Position numbers and translations under genes: made by a program. 64,000 nt of DNA from the NCBI RefSeq assembly GCF_008806775.1, contig NZ_WAEM01000001.1, forward strand, positions 496,001 to 560,000. The letters are read 5' to 3'. The notes beneath the pieces were generated by a model. That model had not been told where the DNA came from. It ran no database searches and saw nothing but the letters and a program-made list of their open reading frames with translations. The DNA comes from Flavobacterium luteum (GTDB taxonomy: Bacteria; Bacteroidota; Bacteroidia; Flavobacteriales; Flavobacteriaceae). Shown here piece after piece: positions 26,452 through 36,524 of this stretch; the first letter of the stretch is position 1; the number at the start of each line of letters is the position of its first letter.

Positions 26452-29280
26452 TTATTTACGATTTCTAATTTCTTTTAATTCTCTATCTATCCTATCTAAT
26501 TCTTGTTGGAACTTCTTTCGCTGCTGTAATAACGAATTTGTTTGCTCGCTGTTTGGTGCATTTTGAGTAGTTGGACTGCCTAAAGTAAAAGAACAAATAT
26601 GTAAAGACTTATCTTCTTTCTTTATAATGCCTTTATATACTTGATTTTTACCACCATATTTTACATTTATTGTATAAGGAGTACTGTAAATATATGGCTC
26701 ATGATTTTTGTAATTTATGAGGTATATTTTATAAATACCATTAGGAGCTTTGCCTTTGGGCCAGAATATATTTTCAATTGGAGTAATGCTACCTGGATAA
26801 TTAACGTTCATGTCAACATCCAATTGGCCACCACTTGAAACAACTTTATTGTCACACCAGACTCTTTCATCTGTTGGGTCTATACAGTATAAATCTAAAT
26901 CATTATAATTATTCCAATTTAATGTTATTTGCACATCTCCTGATGATGGTTTTTTTGAACAATCAATTGTTTGACCAGCCTTTACTATTTGCATGGCTTT
27001 ATCCAACTGAATTAACTTTCCAATCTTATCATTAACGGGTAAACCAGTATTTTGTAAAATACAAATTATTTCTTTAGTCGATAAATTGGGTTTAATGCTT
27101 TTCATTAGCGCAACAGCCCCTGAAACAATTGGTGCTGCCATACTTGTTCCGTCCATTATTTGATAACTATTAGCACCCACTGTACTATAAATTCCTACAC
27201 CAGGAGCTGATATTTTAGAATAAGGACCATAATTACTAAAATTGGCTTTATTAAGACTAGAGTTGTTTCGGTCAATTGCCGAAACTGTAATAAATTGGTC
27301 AGGACGTTGCAAAGCATCAATCCCTGCAAGTATGTTGTCATTTCCTGCAGCTACTACAATTGTAGCATTATGTTTTGCTGCAATTCTCATGATTTCAAGC
27401 CATAACCGTTCTTCTTCTTTAAAATGATTTTGTATTAAATCAATTTGTTCACGTTCAGGAAATTGAGCAAGACCTTTAAATTGACCACCTAATGAAACAT
27501 TTATCACATCAGCCCCTTGATATAAGGCATATAATATTCCATCTAATACAGAGGTAGTGGTCATTATGCCCTTTTCGTTAGCCACTTGAATAGGCATGAA
27601 TTTACAGTTGGGTGCAATACCGCAAAGACCTAGGTTATTATCGGCAATAGCTAATGCGGTTCCAGCAACATGAGTACCATGGTCTACTTTTTGAGGGAAA
27701 ATTGTATTAGAATGAGTCCAAACATTATAAGGCTGTACCACTTTACTTTTTAATTCAGGATGGCTTAGATTGAAACCATTGTCTACTATTGCAACAGTGA
27801 TTTTATCTGAACCTCGACTAACATCCCAAGCTTCTGGTACTTTTATTTTTTGAAGATACCAATTCTTGTTGTTATCTTTAAAAGCTGGGTCATTAGGACT
27901 ATATTCTCCTTCTAACAAAGCTTCATCAAATACAAAAAGTTTGTAAATAGGAGAAAATTTAGTTGGTATTTCTTGTTTAATTTTCTCTCGTTCTTGCGAA
28001 GGAATTTCAATTTGCATTCGCTTTACAACATTGTCGTAATACACTACCTTATATTTATCATCAGGGTATTTAACTTTAAAATCTTTAGCTAAATCCATAA
28101 TGGATTTATCCTCATTTTCCATTAAAATATTTATCCGATTACCTATAATACTAGGATTTCCAGGGATTATTTCAGGATTTCCGTCTATTGGAGGCAATAC
28201 ACCTTGTTGAGGAGGCAATATATCTTTATAAGCTGGTGGGGTTGGCACAGGAGTATAGGGATCGTGTGGGTCATAAATCCCACCACCATCTCCAACACGT
28301 GGGTCTTTTTTAACCCAAGTAGAATCATTATCGCTTAAAGCTGCACCGCCTGTTAAGTTGTGCCCACTACAGTTTCTGAATAACCATGAAAATAAGAGAA
28401 GTAAAAGCAGGATGAATATTAACCATAATAGCCATTTTAAACATCCATTTCCAGTAAATAAAGCTTTTAGCCAATTCCAAAAACGCAAGTACCAAGGTAA
28501 TTTATTCTCAATAGATGGATTGTGATTGTAAGGTGGGACAGGTGACTCATGTTTATTGTACAGTGCCGTAAATTCCTTATCTCCTGTTACTTCGTGTCCA
28601 TTTGGATTTTCATCCCAACCAGCAAATTCATAACCATCATTAGCTTCTACTTGAGGTATTTCATTGTTTGAAATATATTCGCTTGTTTGTTTGGTTACAC
28701 TAACATTACCATACAAATTACCATTATCACCAGCATTATAATTAATCGTGAAAAAAGTTGGTTCTGGTATTTGAACTGGTTTGGGGGCCTTTACAAATTG
28801 AGTCTTGCAAATTTCACTAATATCTTCTCTTACATTATCACGTAATTTCATACCCCAAACGCCTAGAACTACAATATCATCGTAGCAATAGATAAAACGG
28901 TCATCAATATACTTAATTGCATCCGCTAAAAAAACGGCTTCAACTGTTTTACCTGAATTTTCAAGATTGTCTATTACGCCATTATAATGAGAAATTGTTT
29001 CATTTTTAATGTTTGTATATCTAGACAAATCTTCTCCCTGTAGCTCTTGAAATATTTGTGGTGTTTCATTATATTTAATACCGTGAAACACAATTGCATC
29101 ACCATCTACAACCGGATATGCTAAAAAATGCTGGTATTTAGTATCAATATTTTTATTTATAATATTTGACTCAGCCAACTTAAATCTATCAAATAATGTT
29201 TTCCCACCAATACCTTGTAATGCTTTAAAATATTTCAAATCAGTACTGAGTAATTGCTTTTTACCTATTACTATCGCCAT
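26452..29280 (-). CDS. Membrane-anchored subtilisin-like serine protease (S8) with DUF2135 domain
   Basis: 942 residues. A soluble N-terminal domain (1-165) is followed by an InlB-repeat-like module (about 176-242; GYEFAGWDENP, FTALY), one membrane helix (283-300), a Pro/Gly linker and a peptidase domain. The subtilase triad is complete: D500 (AIVDNG), H534 (DHGTHVAG), S713 (DGTSMAAP), with oxyanion N647. A DUF2135-like beta domain (about 780-875; DVQITLNWNNYNDLDLYCID) and a coiled-coil tail follow. There is no N-terminal signal peptide, so the N-terminus should be cytoplasmic and the protease periplasmic, a layout suited to signalling across the membrane. It starts 3 bases after the SrfC-like gene stop. 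Confidence 0.85.
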   Translation of the reverse strand: MAIVIGKKQLLSTDLKYFKALQGIGGKTLFDRFKLAESNIINKNIDTKYQHFLAYPVVDGDAIVFHGIKYNETPQIFQELQGEDLSRYTNIKNETISHYNGVIDNLENSGKTVEAVFLADAIKYIDDRFIYCYDDIVVLGVWGMKLRDNVREDISEICKTQFVKAPKPVQIPEPTFFTINYNAGDNGNLYGNVSVTKQTSEYISNNEIPQVEANDGYEFAGWDENPNGHEVTGDKEFTALYNKHESPVPPYNHNPSIENKLPWYLRFWNWLKALFTGNGCLKWLLWLIFILLLLLLFSWLFRNCSGHNLTGGAALSDNDSTWVKKDPRVGDGGGIYDPHDPYTPVPTPPAYKDILPPQQGVLPPIDGNPEIIPGNPSIIGNRINILMENEDKSIMDLAKDFKVKYPDDKYKVVYYDNVVKRMQIEIPSQEREKIKQEIPTKFSPIYKLFVFDEALLEGEYSPNDPAFKDNNKNWYLQKIKVPEAWDVSRGSDKITVAIVDNGFNLSHPELKSKVVQPYNVWTHSNTIFPQKVDHGTHVAGTALAIADNNLGLCGIAPNCKFMPIQVANEKGIMTTTSVLDGILYALYQGADVINVSLGGQFKGLAQFPEREQIDLIQNHFKEEERLWLEIMRIAAKHNATIVVAAGNDNILAGIDALQRPDQFITVSAIDRNNSSLNKANFSNYGPYSKISAPGVGIYSTVGANSYQIMDGTSMAAPIVSGAVALMKSIKPNLSTKEIICILQNTGLPVNDKIGKLIQLDKAMQIVKAGQTIDCSKKPSSGDVQITLNWNNYNDLDLYCIDPTDERVWCDNKVVSSGGQLDVDMNVNYPGSITPIENIFWPKGKAPNGIYKIYLINYKNHEPYIYSTPYTINVKYGGKNQVYKGIIKKEDKSLHICSFTLGSPTTQNAPNSEQTNSLLQQRKKFQQELDRIDRELKEIRNRK

Positions 29281-29283
29281 ATT

Positions 29284-32118
29284 TTAGTATTTTACGGTTT
29301 CAGATTCTTTGATAATTACACTTAATCTTTCATTAGCTGCTATATCATAATTTGGAATATCACAAACCGATACGAAAGCAATTTTGAGACGATCGTACCA
29401 TAATAAATAATTTCGATAGCTAGGTAACGACTTCATTTCTTCTGGATTAGATTGTATAATATCATTCCAATGTTCAATTTTTTCAAAGAGTTCTGCAACG
29501 GATTCTTCTCTAGGATTTGATTGATGCTCTAATACTAAACCCAAGTTATTATTATCGTTGGCAATTATCAAATCATTGATTTCTGATTCGTCAAAAAAGT
29601 CAAATCCAACAGAATTGATGCATTTATTTAATAGTTCGGCACTTATATCAGCTATAATCTCATAGGGTAAATTGCTTTTATTGTTTCCTTCAACGTAAAA
29701 GTGGATTTTTTTGGCAATTTTATTTGGAATATTAAACTTCTTGAATAATTTTTGGAACATATCTGTAATGTCCTGCAATGAAGAAGAACCATTATTTCCT
29801 AAAATCTTTTGTATAGTTTGCTTATCATTTAAATTAATATATAAAAACCAATGTTCAATTAGTTTTTCAGCTAATTGCAATGCATTATTTTTAATGAGTT
29901 CAGAATTCCCATTAATGAGTTCACTTAATTCAATTTTGTTTAAATCGAGCTCATTTTTAAATTGTTTTTTTTGTTCTTCAGTTATCTTTTCGTAATGTAC
30001 ACATAACCTTTCAAAATAAGCATCAATAGTGTCATTTTCAATAACAGGAACTTGTATTCTATAATTACTATAAATATCCATATTGATAACTTCTCTGTGC
30101 TCAATGTCGTCAATTTTTTTACGGAAGAGTTCAAGAACAACACTTTCGTCTATCATAAACTCTTTCATCAATTGCCCATATAATTTTATACCATCTGCAC
30201 TAAAAGCTACATCAAGTTTATGTTGAATCTCACCAGCAGTAGATTTTGCTTTAATTAGGACATCATCCTTATCATTACTATGAAAATATTTAAGTAATTC
30301 AGATAAGATATTTACTGAAATCTCATTAAGTTCAAAACGCATTTTTTCAATACGTGCTTGATTTATATTATTTGCAGCAATAGTCAATTTATCAATAATT
30401 AATTTTGTTCCATCTTCATTTATAGATGCTGCTCTGTCCCATGATTCAGAAGGGTTTTCAAAGTGTTTAATTACAAAAGGGTATTCAATAAACGATTGAC
30501 GAAGTTTCTCCCGTAAATTCGGATAATTTGAATGATTAATCTCTTCAATTTCCTTTTTTTGTTCGAGATAACCTTTAAATAATTGACTTTTTGATTCAGA
30601 AAAAACAAAATCACGCAAAAGAAAGATATTTTTAAAATCCTTATCTGTTATTGTCCAATTATTAAACCATTGGTAAGTTTTAGTATCTAAAACTTCATTT
30701 GACAAGGATTTTTCAAATCTTTGTTCCCATCTATAGTCTAAAGAGGATGAATTATTTAATCTATCTTGAGTTGGATTGTATTCTAAATTTACATTGAAAA
30801 AAGTACCAACTATAAACAAAGGAGGAACTTTTGCATTATTTACAAAGATTTCACGTTTTTCGGGTGTATCACCAATAAATTTATTTATCCAGTTGTTAAG
30901 CATAAAAGGCATAGAGCGTTGAGCTGCTTGGTCATGCTTTGCACACAAAACAAAAATATTAATTTTACCATATTCTGAATATTTATTGAATAGATAGGCA
31001 ACCTTACCTCTTAGAAGTAATTCCGGTATATTTTCGTTATTAATATCATTTTGAGGTAAAGTCATACGTCCTCTAGCACCAGGAAAATCAAGTAAATCTG
31101 TTTCTTTTAAAAAAGGTTTACTTGTGAGTAACGAATCCTGCTGACAAAATACTAATTCAGCTGCTAATGCACACAAATAAGATTTTGGAAATTGAATTTC
31201 TTGATTATTTACAGGTACTAAAATCATCGTATCTGATTTGTATTCAGATTCGATTTTATTAGGCGCTGCATAAATTTCTTTCAATCTCTTTACATCAAGC
31301 AATGTTCCATGTTTGTATAAAACAGATTCTAATGGTAAATAAACCGTAGATGAAAAATTTAATTTTTCATATTCGTTAATTAGCGAAGCAAAAAGGATTG
31401 TAATTTTTTCATTTTTATTCCATAATAAAGAAAAAATATCTTTCCACTCATTTGGTTTAGCTTTAGATATAAGTAAAGATATTTCTTCAAAAAAGTTTGA
31501 AAAAATCACATTATTTGCTTTTGAAGAAAAATTTTCTCTGAAATAATCTTGCATATCTAATACATCATCTTCTTCAAAAACTTTTTGAATAGTTTGTCGA
31601 TTATTATAATTTTCTTTTAATATTTCAATTTCTGAATTAATTTGATCAGGTTGTAAAATAAAATTATGGTCTGCTTTTATATCGTTATAAAAACTATCGC
31701 ATAGCACTAGAACAATGTCAGCAGGTGATAGTAAAATAGCTTTTACAGGAAACTTTGGATTTATTGGTTTATAATTTACTGAAAACCTTGAGACCAAACT
31801 TGTAGATTCATTTCCCCCACCTGGTGGATTCATTTCTTCTATAAAATTATAAAAAACACCTTCTTCATTGGTTGTGCCAAAAGGTTTCCCGTCTTCAGAC
31901 AATAAACTACTAATTAGATATGATTTTCCTACTTGACTTTCACCATACATTGCTGCTGCTGGATTGCTTTCTAATGCAAATTTCTTTTTGTTTAATTTGC
32001 GACGGCAATCGACCATTTTACGGTAAGCGTTTTTTTGTTTTTCGCCATTTAATGAACTTTTAATCCACTCGTTTGACTTTTCTATAATTTCAAGTTGAGC
32101 TAGTATCGTTTTTTCCAT
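29284..32118 (-). CDS. SrfC-like P-loop GTPase
   Basis: 944 residues. Walker A GESQVGKS (59-66), a DFPGARG motif matching G3 near residue 345, and a helix-rich C-terminal half. Size, motifs and adjacency to an SrfB-like ATPase gene (17 bases upstream) match the virulence-factor SrfC family of the srfABC operon described in Salmonella and other proteobacteria. The family's biochemical role is unsettled. The basic stretch RKMVDCRRKLNKKK before the P-loop is also typical. Cytoplasmic. The SrfA member is not recognisable in this locus. I call the family by motif and synteny, not by database search. Confidence 0.72.
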   Translation of the reverse strand: MEKTILAQLEIIEKSNEWIKSSLNGEKQKNAYRKMVDCRRKLNKKKFALESNPAAAMYGESQVGKSYLISSLLSEDGKPFGTTNEEGVFYNFIEEMNPPGGGNESTSLVSRFSVNYKPINPKFPVKAILLSPADIVLVLCDSFYNDIKADHNFILQPDQINSEIEILKENYNNRQTIQKVFEEDDVLDMQDYFRENFSSKANNVIFSNFFEEISLLISKAKPNEWKDIFSLLWNKNEKITILFASLINEYEKLNFSSTVYLPLESVLYKHGTLLDVKRLKEIYAAPNKIESEYKSDTMILVPVNNQEIQFPKSYLCALAAELVFCQQDSLLTSKPFLKETDLLDFPGARGRMTLPQNDINNENIPELLLRGKVAYLFNKYSEYGKINIFVLCAKHDQAAQRSMPFMLNNWINKFIGDTPEKREIFVNNAKVPPLFIVGTFFNVNLEYNPTQDRLNNSSSLDYRWEQRFEKSLSNEVLDTKTYQWFNNWTITDKDFKNIFLLRDFVFSESKSQLFKGYLEQKKEIEEINHSNYPNLREKLRQSFIEYPFVIKHFENPSESWDRAASINEDGTKLIIDKLTIAANNINQARIEKMRFELNEISVNILSELLKYFHSNDKDDVLIKAKSTAGEIQHKLDVAFSADGIKLYGQLMKEFMIDESVVLELFRKKIDDIEHREVINMDIYSNYRIQVPVIENDTIDAYFERLCVHYEKITEEQKKQFKNELDLNKIELSELINGNSELIKNNALQLAEKLIEHWFLYINLNDKQTIQKILGNNGSSSLQDITDMFQKLFKKFNIPNKIAKKIHFYVEGNNKSNLPYEIIADISAELLNKCINSVGFDFFDESEINDLIIANDNNNLGLVLEHQSNPREESVAELFEKIEHWNDIIQSNPEEMKSLPSYRNYLLWYDRLKIAFVSVCDIPNYDIAANERLSVIIKESETVKY

Positions 32119-32135
32119 TGTTGTGCCTTTTTAAT

Positions 32136-35100
32136 TTACGAATTATTAATATTTAATGAAAAAATACCTGAATCAAGCCAAAAATCATCCACTTCACTCA
32201 TACTTTGTACTTGTAAATTGAAGAAAGTATTTTTAATTGGATTTCCATCTTTATCTAAAACTTCTTCAATACGTAATAACTCTATATCTTCATTTATATC
32301 TCTACTAATTGTTATTTTTAATGGCATATTTCGTAAAATCTTCGATTTTTCAGCTCTAATACCAGTTTGGATGGCATTAAAATCGTTTTCATCTACTAAT
32401 CGACCTTTAACTCTATCTTCCAATTGAAATTCATTAAAATCTAAGGTGTAAAATGGTCGAGAAGGATAAGCAGCAACGTCAATTTGTCTTACACCAATTC
32501 TTAATGGCAAAGTGAAAACCTCTATAGAGTTTTGATTGTTATCAGGAGAAATAAAAGTTTCTGTATATTCAAATTGATTATTGAGTTTGCCAAAATAATT
32601 AGTTTTAGAAACTAGTTTTTCTTTAAGCTCTTTTAAGTTCAAAGTAAAACCATTTAAACCTCCATTATCAGCAATATGTCCTATCATAGCACCTGTAGTA
32701 ATAATTGATTTTGGATTTGTGAATTTTCCATTCCCATCAATAAATTTGTAGCGCTTATCCTGAGGATACCATCTTCCAACTCTATAATCGTTCATTGATT
32801 TCATTCTATTAGGAGAAATAGCATAATATTTTAAAAACACATCTGTAAGTGGTTTTAGTGATGCTGGTCGTCCTGAGATTAATACAATATCACAATCGTA
32901 ATAAGAAAATAAAGAAGAAATTTTCCCGACTAAAGAATCAAATGTTTTTTCAATTATTGATGAAATGACTTTTCTCTCATACTGCCATTGTAAAGATTCA
33001 AATTCAAATCCAAAATGTTGTTGAAAATGATTCAGTACATTTTTAGGTGGTAAGTCATTACTGAAAATATCACTGAAAGATAAAATTTTACTTTCTGAAT
33101 TATTTTGTTTTATTAATTCAAGAAAAAACGAGACAATAGGTACAGAAACTTGTACGTTAAAATCTGCACGTAACTGCTTATTTTTGAAAGACATTCCTGT
33201 GTCACCACCAAAAAAATCATTATTTTTTTCAATAATAACATCTGGAGATAAACCTAATGATTTCATTTTCTTTTCAATAGGTGAGTATTTACCTTCTATA
33301 ACAAGTTGATGAATTAGCTCTTTAACTAAATCATCGCCTGCTTTATAAAAACTCTCCCAAAAAAGTGGAACTGGTGCTAAAGAACATTGCCCAGCACCAT
33401 CTTCATATTTGTAGGCTGCTATCATTACATCGGTTGTACCAGCACCAAAATCGACAGAACCAATCGTAAGTGATTTTTTGTTATACTCTGCTAAATCATT
33501 TCTAACTTTACCGTAGAAATCAAAATAATCTTTTACCTTTTTTAAATACCGTTCTCCAATCTCCGCATAAAGAAATACAAATTGTGCCGCAGTTGCTTCA
33601 TCATAAATCCATTCTGCTTTTTCTCCCTTATTTGAGAGATTAGTTGAAGAAGGAATTACTTTAACTTCTGAGCGAACTTTTTTCTGATCAATTTCAGAAT
33701 AATATTCATCATTATAGAATCGTTCCAGCATAATTGCTGCATCTTCTGCACATTTGCGTAATGCAATTTGTTCAACACGTGACATTGCTGTAGGGCAAGT
33801 AACAATTATTCGATTTATTCTTCTTGGCATTGATTCATTACCCCAATGACTGCGTTGCTCATAACTATTGATTTGCATTTTAGCTTGAGCTAAAATTTCA
33901 AGGAAAGCAAAAGTCATCAATGCTTTACGAGAATAATGATTTATTATCCCTCCATTCCCTTCAGTATTTAATGAACCATCTGAATTTAACTGCTCTGATA
34001 TACCTTCTATGTAAATTGGCTTTGCTTTTTCTCCTTCAAACTGAACAAATTCCCATTCTTGTTTTTGAGGAATAGTGTCCCATAAAAAACGCTTTGGACT
34101 TGAAAAAGTGCTTATTTTTTCAGCTCCAGTATTCATGTTGGTTGCTTTGTGTATAAGCTTATTCGCTTCCTTTCCTAAGCGTATCATACTTGGATAGACA
34201 AACTGTCTGCTGTTTACAAGCCCGAATTTACCTCCAAAATCTGCTTCGCGAAATGCTAAACGCATATCAAAAGATTCTCGATATTTATTTAGTTTTCCAT
34301 CTAAAATTAGTTCTGTGAAATCTTGTAATTCAAGAGGACTTGCTTTTTTAAAGTCACCTTCATCAAATAACACAGCACAAGTTCGAGAATTACCAATGTC
34401 GACTACTAAATCTACATTCCCATGAGCTACATTTTTATTGGAAAACAAAGTAACTTTAGGCAAAATATTGAGTTGCTGTATATAATTAATAAAACAAATG
34501 TATTGAGAGAGATAATTTAATTTAGGTTTTTGACCTTTAAAATCATTAATATCTTCTAAATTGTGAAAATGTTTTAATAAATATTTATCCACCCAATCGC
34601 AATTAAATGCCTCTGAACAATATCCGACTAATTTATATTCATTATTGCAAAGTGCATATTCTTTTGATTTATCGTAATCATTTGTAAAAACAGGTGTTTC
34701 ATTTAAATCTTCGTCTTCAAAACTATCATTTTCAAAACTAGCTCTGGTGTCGAAAGCTACTACTAAGTTGTATTTTTTTGATTTTTCAGTTGTCTCTGTT
34801 GGAATCAATTTGCAGCGACACCAATTTGTTGGACCAAATTCTGATTTCTTACCATTAAGTAAAAAAAAAGGCAATGGAAACCATGTGTTTTCAAATTTAC
34901 TCCAATTTAGTCTACTAATAGACTCCTGAAAACAGCCTGAATCCTTAGGATCTTCTGTATCAACAGTAATAGTAATTTTATCGTTATCTTTAAAATCGAG
35001 TTCAATATCCTCCCAACTTTTATCTATTTTTCCATTTATAGCATAGCCTAGTTCTGACAAGTCACTTTTTTTCACCCAAACATCATCTCCAGAAAATAAG

Positions 35101-35234
35101 TGAGCAATTTCTAATTTTAACTGTTTTTCTTCAACATCAAACCATTCATGAAAGTACATCCTGAAATTATCAGAGGTGTTGATTTCTAGAGGAAATGTCA
35201 AATATTGTATACCAGTATTTGCAATTAAATTCAT
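32136..35234 (-). CDS. SrfB-like actin/Hsp70-fold ATPase
   Basis: 1032 residues. A beta-rich N-terminal domain (1-270) precedes an actin/Hsp70-superfamily ATPase: phosphate-1 DIGNSRTCAVLF (279-290), a DEATAA element like the Hsp70 EPTAA connect, phosphate-2 VDFGAGTTDVMIAA (near 600) and the adenosine motif LISGRPASLKPL (near 790), with TGAMIG after it. The phrase DIGNSRTC is characteristic of the SrfB family. It is the first gene of the 14-gene minus-strand operon. A TAAATTTG promoter-like box lies about 60 bases upstream of its start. It probably supplies an ATP-driven conformational or polymerising activity, but no activity of the family is established to my knowledge. Confidence 0.75.
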   Translation of the reverse strand: MNLIANTGIQYLTFPLEINTSDNFRMYFHEWFDVEEKQLKLEIAHLFSGDDVWVKKSDLSELGYAINGKIDKSWEDIELDFKDNDKITITVDTEDPKDSGCFQESISRLNWSKFENTWFPLPFFLLNGKKSEFGPTNWCRCKLIPTETTEKSKKYNLVVAFDTRASFENDSFEDEDLNETPVFTNDYDKSKEYALCNNEYKLVGYCSEAFNCDWVDKYLLKHFHNLEDINDFKGQKPKLNYLSQYICFINYIQQLNILPKVTLFSNKNVAHGNVDLVVDIGNSRTCAVLFDEGDFKKASPLELQDFTELILDGKLNKYRESFDMRLAFREADFGGKFGLVNSRQFVYPSMIRLGKEANKLIHKATNMNTGAEKISTFSSPKRFLWDTIPQKQEWEFVQFEGEKAKPIYIEGISEQLNSDGSLNTEGNGGIINHYSRKALMTFAFLEILAQAKMQINSYEQRSHWGNESMPRRINRIIVTCPTAMSRVEQIALRKCAEDAAIMLERFYNDEYYSEIDQKKVRSEVKVIPSSTNLSNKGEKAEWIYDEATAAQFVFLYAEIGERYLKKVKDYFDFYGKVRNDLAEYNKKSLTIGSVDFGAGTTDVMIAAYKYEDGAGQCSLAPVPLFWESFYKAGDDLVKELIHQLVIEGKYSPIEKKMKSLGLSPDVIIEKNNDFFGGDTGMSFKNKQLRADFNVQVSVPIVSFFLELIKQNNSESKILSFSDIFSNDLPPKNVLNHFQQHFGFEFESLQWQYERKVISSIIEKTFDSLVGKISSLFSYYDCDIVLISGRPASLKPLTDVFLKYYAISPNRMKSMNDYRVGRWYPQDKRYKFIDGNGKFTNPKSIITTGAMIGHIADNGGLNGFTLNLKELKEKLVSKTNYFGKLNNQFEYTETFISPDNNQNSIEVFTLPLRIGVRQIDVAAYPSRPFYTLDFNEFQLEDRVKGRLVDENDFNAIQTGIRAEKSKILRNMPLKITISRDINEDIELLRIEEVLDKDGNPIKNTFFNLQVQSMSEVDDFWLDSGIFSLNINNS

Positions 35235-35289
35235 ATTTATATTTTTTAAATCAAGTTATAGGGTCTTTCTAGCAAAATCTAAATTGATC

Positions 35290-35304
35290 TTAGCTTCAAA
35301 TTTA
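35290..35304 (-). promoter_or_regulatory. Candidate -7 promoter element for the Srf-like operon
   Basis: On the minus strand, 35304-35297 reads TAAATTTG, a perfect match to the Bacteroidetes TAnnTTTG box, placing a start near 35290 and a leader of about 55 bases. I could not find a convincing -33 TTG at the right distance, so confidence is low. The rest of the 406-base gap 35235-35640 is AT-rich and holds no gene that I can see. Confidence 0.3.
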
Positions 35305-35640
35305 TGATATTGTATACTGGAGTTAGAAATAAGAGAAATTCTTTGTCATTAATAGCATTTTGTAAAATCCAAATTTAACAATTTTTAACAAATAACCTAT
35401 TCATTTTTTAACAACTAATTTTTTTAATTTAAATTGTTTTACATGTATTCCAAAGGTTTATATTGTTGTTTTTAAACATAAAAATAAAATCAACTCGTTA
35501 GTTGTAATTAATAAAATCAAAAAAATATTTATTTTTTAATAAGTAGACTTAGCTGTAATAGTAAATGACTTTCTTGTCATTATCAATTGTTATTTTATTT
35601 GTTTTTATTTCTTATTTTTTGTTCGTTCGCTATTATTGAC

Positions 35641-35823
35641 TCATTGCAAATAAGGTTTCATAAATTGTATCCAAATCATTGCAATAATTGGCATAAAAAA
35701 GCCAAAAACCCCCCATCCACTTGCGCTACGGTTCAGCTCTGTTGCTTTTCTAGTACATACTACTAATCCAATAATTCTTAGCACTAACCCCAATATCATA
35801 ATAAACCCCGATGTATTTTCCAT
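35641..35823 (-). CDS. Small two-helix membrane protein
   Basis: 60 residues: helix about 6-24 (GFIMILGLVLRIIGLVVCT), a polar turn rich in Arg, Lys and Asn (RKATELNRSASGWG) and a second helix about 38-55. The short helical hairpin design is common in uncharacterised bacterial membrane proteins. It is on the same strand as the Srf-like operon but 406 bases upstream, so probably transcribed separately. Function unknown. Confidence 0.55.
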   Translation of the reverse strand: MENTSGFIMILGLVLRIIGLVVCTRKATELNRSASGWGVFGFFMPIIAMIWIQFMKPYLQ

Positions 35824-36140
35824 TTATTTTATTATTTACTTGTATTTAGTCATTCATTTGCATTTCTACTTTATCTATTCCAGATTTTTTTTATTCAGCT
35901 ACACACGCAATAGTATGATGTCTATTATTTCAAAATTTGTTTACAATTTTAACATTTAGGTCTGCAACTAGAATGCAGAGCATAAGATTTTATTAAAAAA
36001 AATGATAATATTTTTTAAGTAATTTGAACAAACATAAAGTGAATTAAATTTAATCCATTACGGGAAATCGTAAAATGAATTTTTTTTTCACAAATGTTAC
36101 ACTATTTGAACTTTTGAATATTTTTTGAAATGCTATTTAT

Positions 36141-36170
36141 TTGTTCCAAATCAATAAATTATTAATTATT
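36141..36170 (+). promoter_or_regulatory. Candidate promoter of the structured RNA
   Basis: TTG at 36141-36143, a 19-base spacer, then TAATTATT at 36163-36170. This fits the flavobacterial TTG-N19-TAnnTTTG layout, with two mismatches in the last four bases, and places the start at about 36177-36182, immediately before the 10-bp closing stem of the RNA at 36186. Confidence 0.4.
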
Positions 36171-36179
36171 CTTAAAATA

Positions 36180-36310
36180 GGGTTTGCACCATCTGCTGAT
36201 AACTTCTAAGAACTTAAAATAAGCTTCGGTAAAGAAGTATTTTGGACTTCACCATCAACTATTTTTGTGTAAGAGATAGCGATTTATTTACAGATGGTGC
36301 TTGTTTTTTA
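36180..36310 (+). ncRNA. Candidate structured RNA, possibly 6S-Flavo-like
   Basis: A 10-bp perfect closing stem, GCACCATCTG (36186-36195) with CAGATGGTGC (36291-36300), encloses about 95 bases and is directly followed by a T-rich tract, as at a transcript end. Inside, ACTTCT (36202-36207) pairs with AGAAGT (36233-36238) around a further hairpin. GAAGT (36234-36238) can alternatively pair with ACTTC (36246-36250), giving two competing folds. A promoter-like element ends just before it, and no gene lies within 350 bases on either side. Size, long closing stem and isolation would fit flavobacterial 6S RNA; the family call is a guess from architecture. Confidence 0.45.
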
Positions 36311-36338
36311 AATAACAATATTACTACTATGGACAGAT

Positions 36339-36363
36339 TACTCCAATCAAGCAAGTTGGAGTA
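36339..36363. other. 8-bp hairpin in gene-free region
   Basis: TACTCCAA (36339-36346) pairs perfectly with TTGGAGTA (36356-36363) around a 9-base loop. It lies between the candidate RNA and the terminator at 36525, in a gene-free stretch running from 35824 to 36815. It has no T tract, so it is not a classical terminator. Confidence 0.35.
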
Positions 36364-36524
36364 CTAAATCAAAAGTGTATTTATTGTATTACGAAGTTGA
36401 ATAAATATAAAAACTAGACAACTATAACTAACTATTTTACCTTTTGACAACTCAATAAAAGTCGTAAATCGGACTCAAAGAAGTTCGAAACAACTCCCCT
36501 CTTTTCCACTTTATTTAAAAATAG

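Noticed and set aside
32136..35234. Housekeeping DnaK or MreB as identity of the actin-fold gene
   Set aside because: The DIGNSRTC motif, the large N-terminal domain and the SrfC-like neighbour fit SrfB; length and motifs do not fit DnaK or MreB.
36470..36520. tRNA-like 3' end (GTTCGAAAC followed by CCCCTCTTTTCCACT)
   Set aside because: The T-loop-like sequence has no pairing stem around it and no matching acceptor or anticodon arm upstream.
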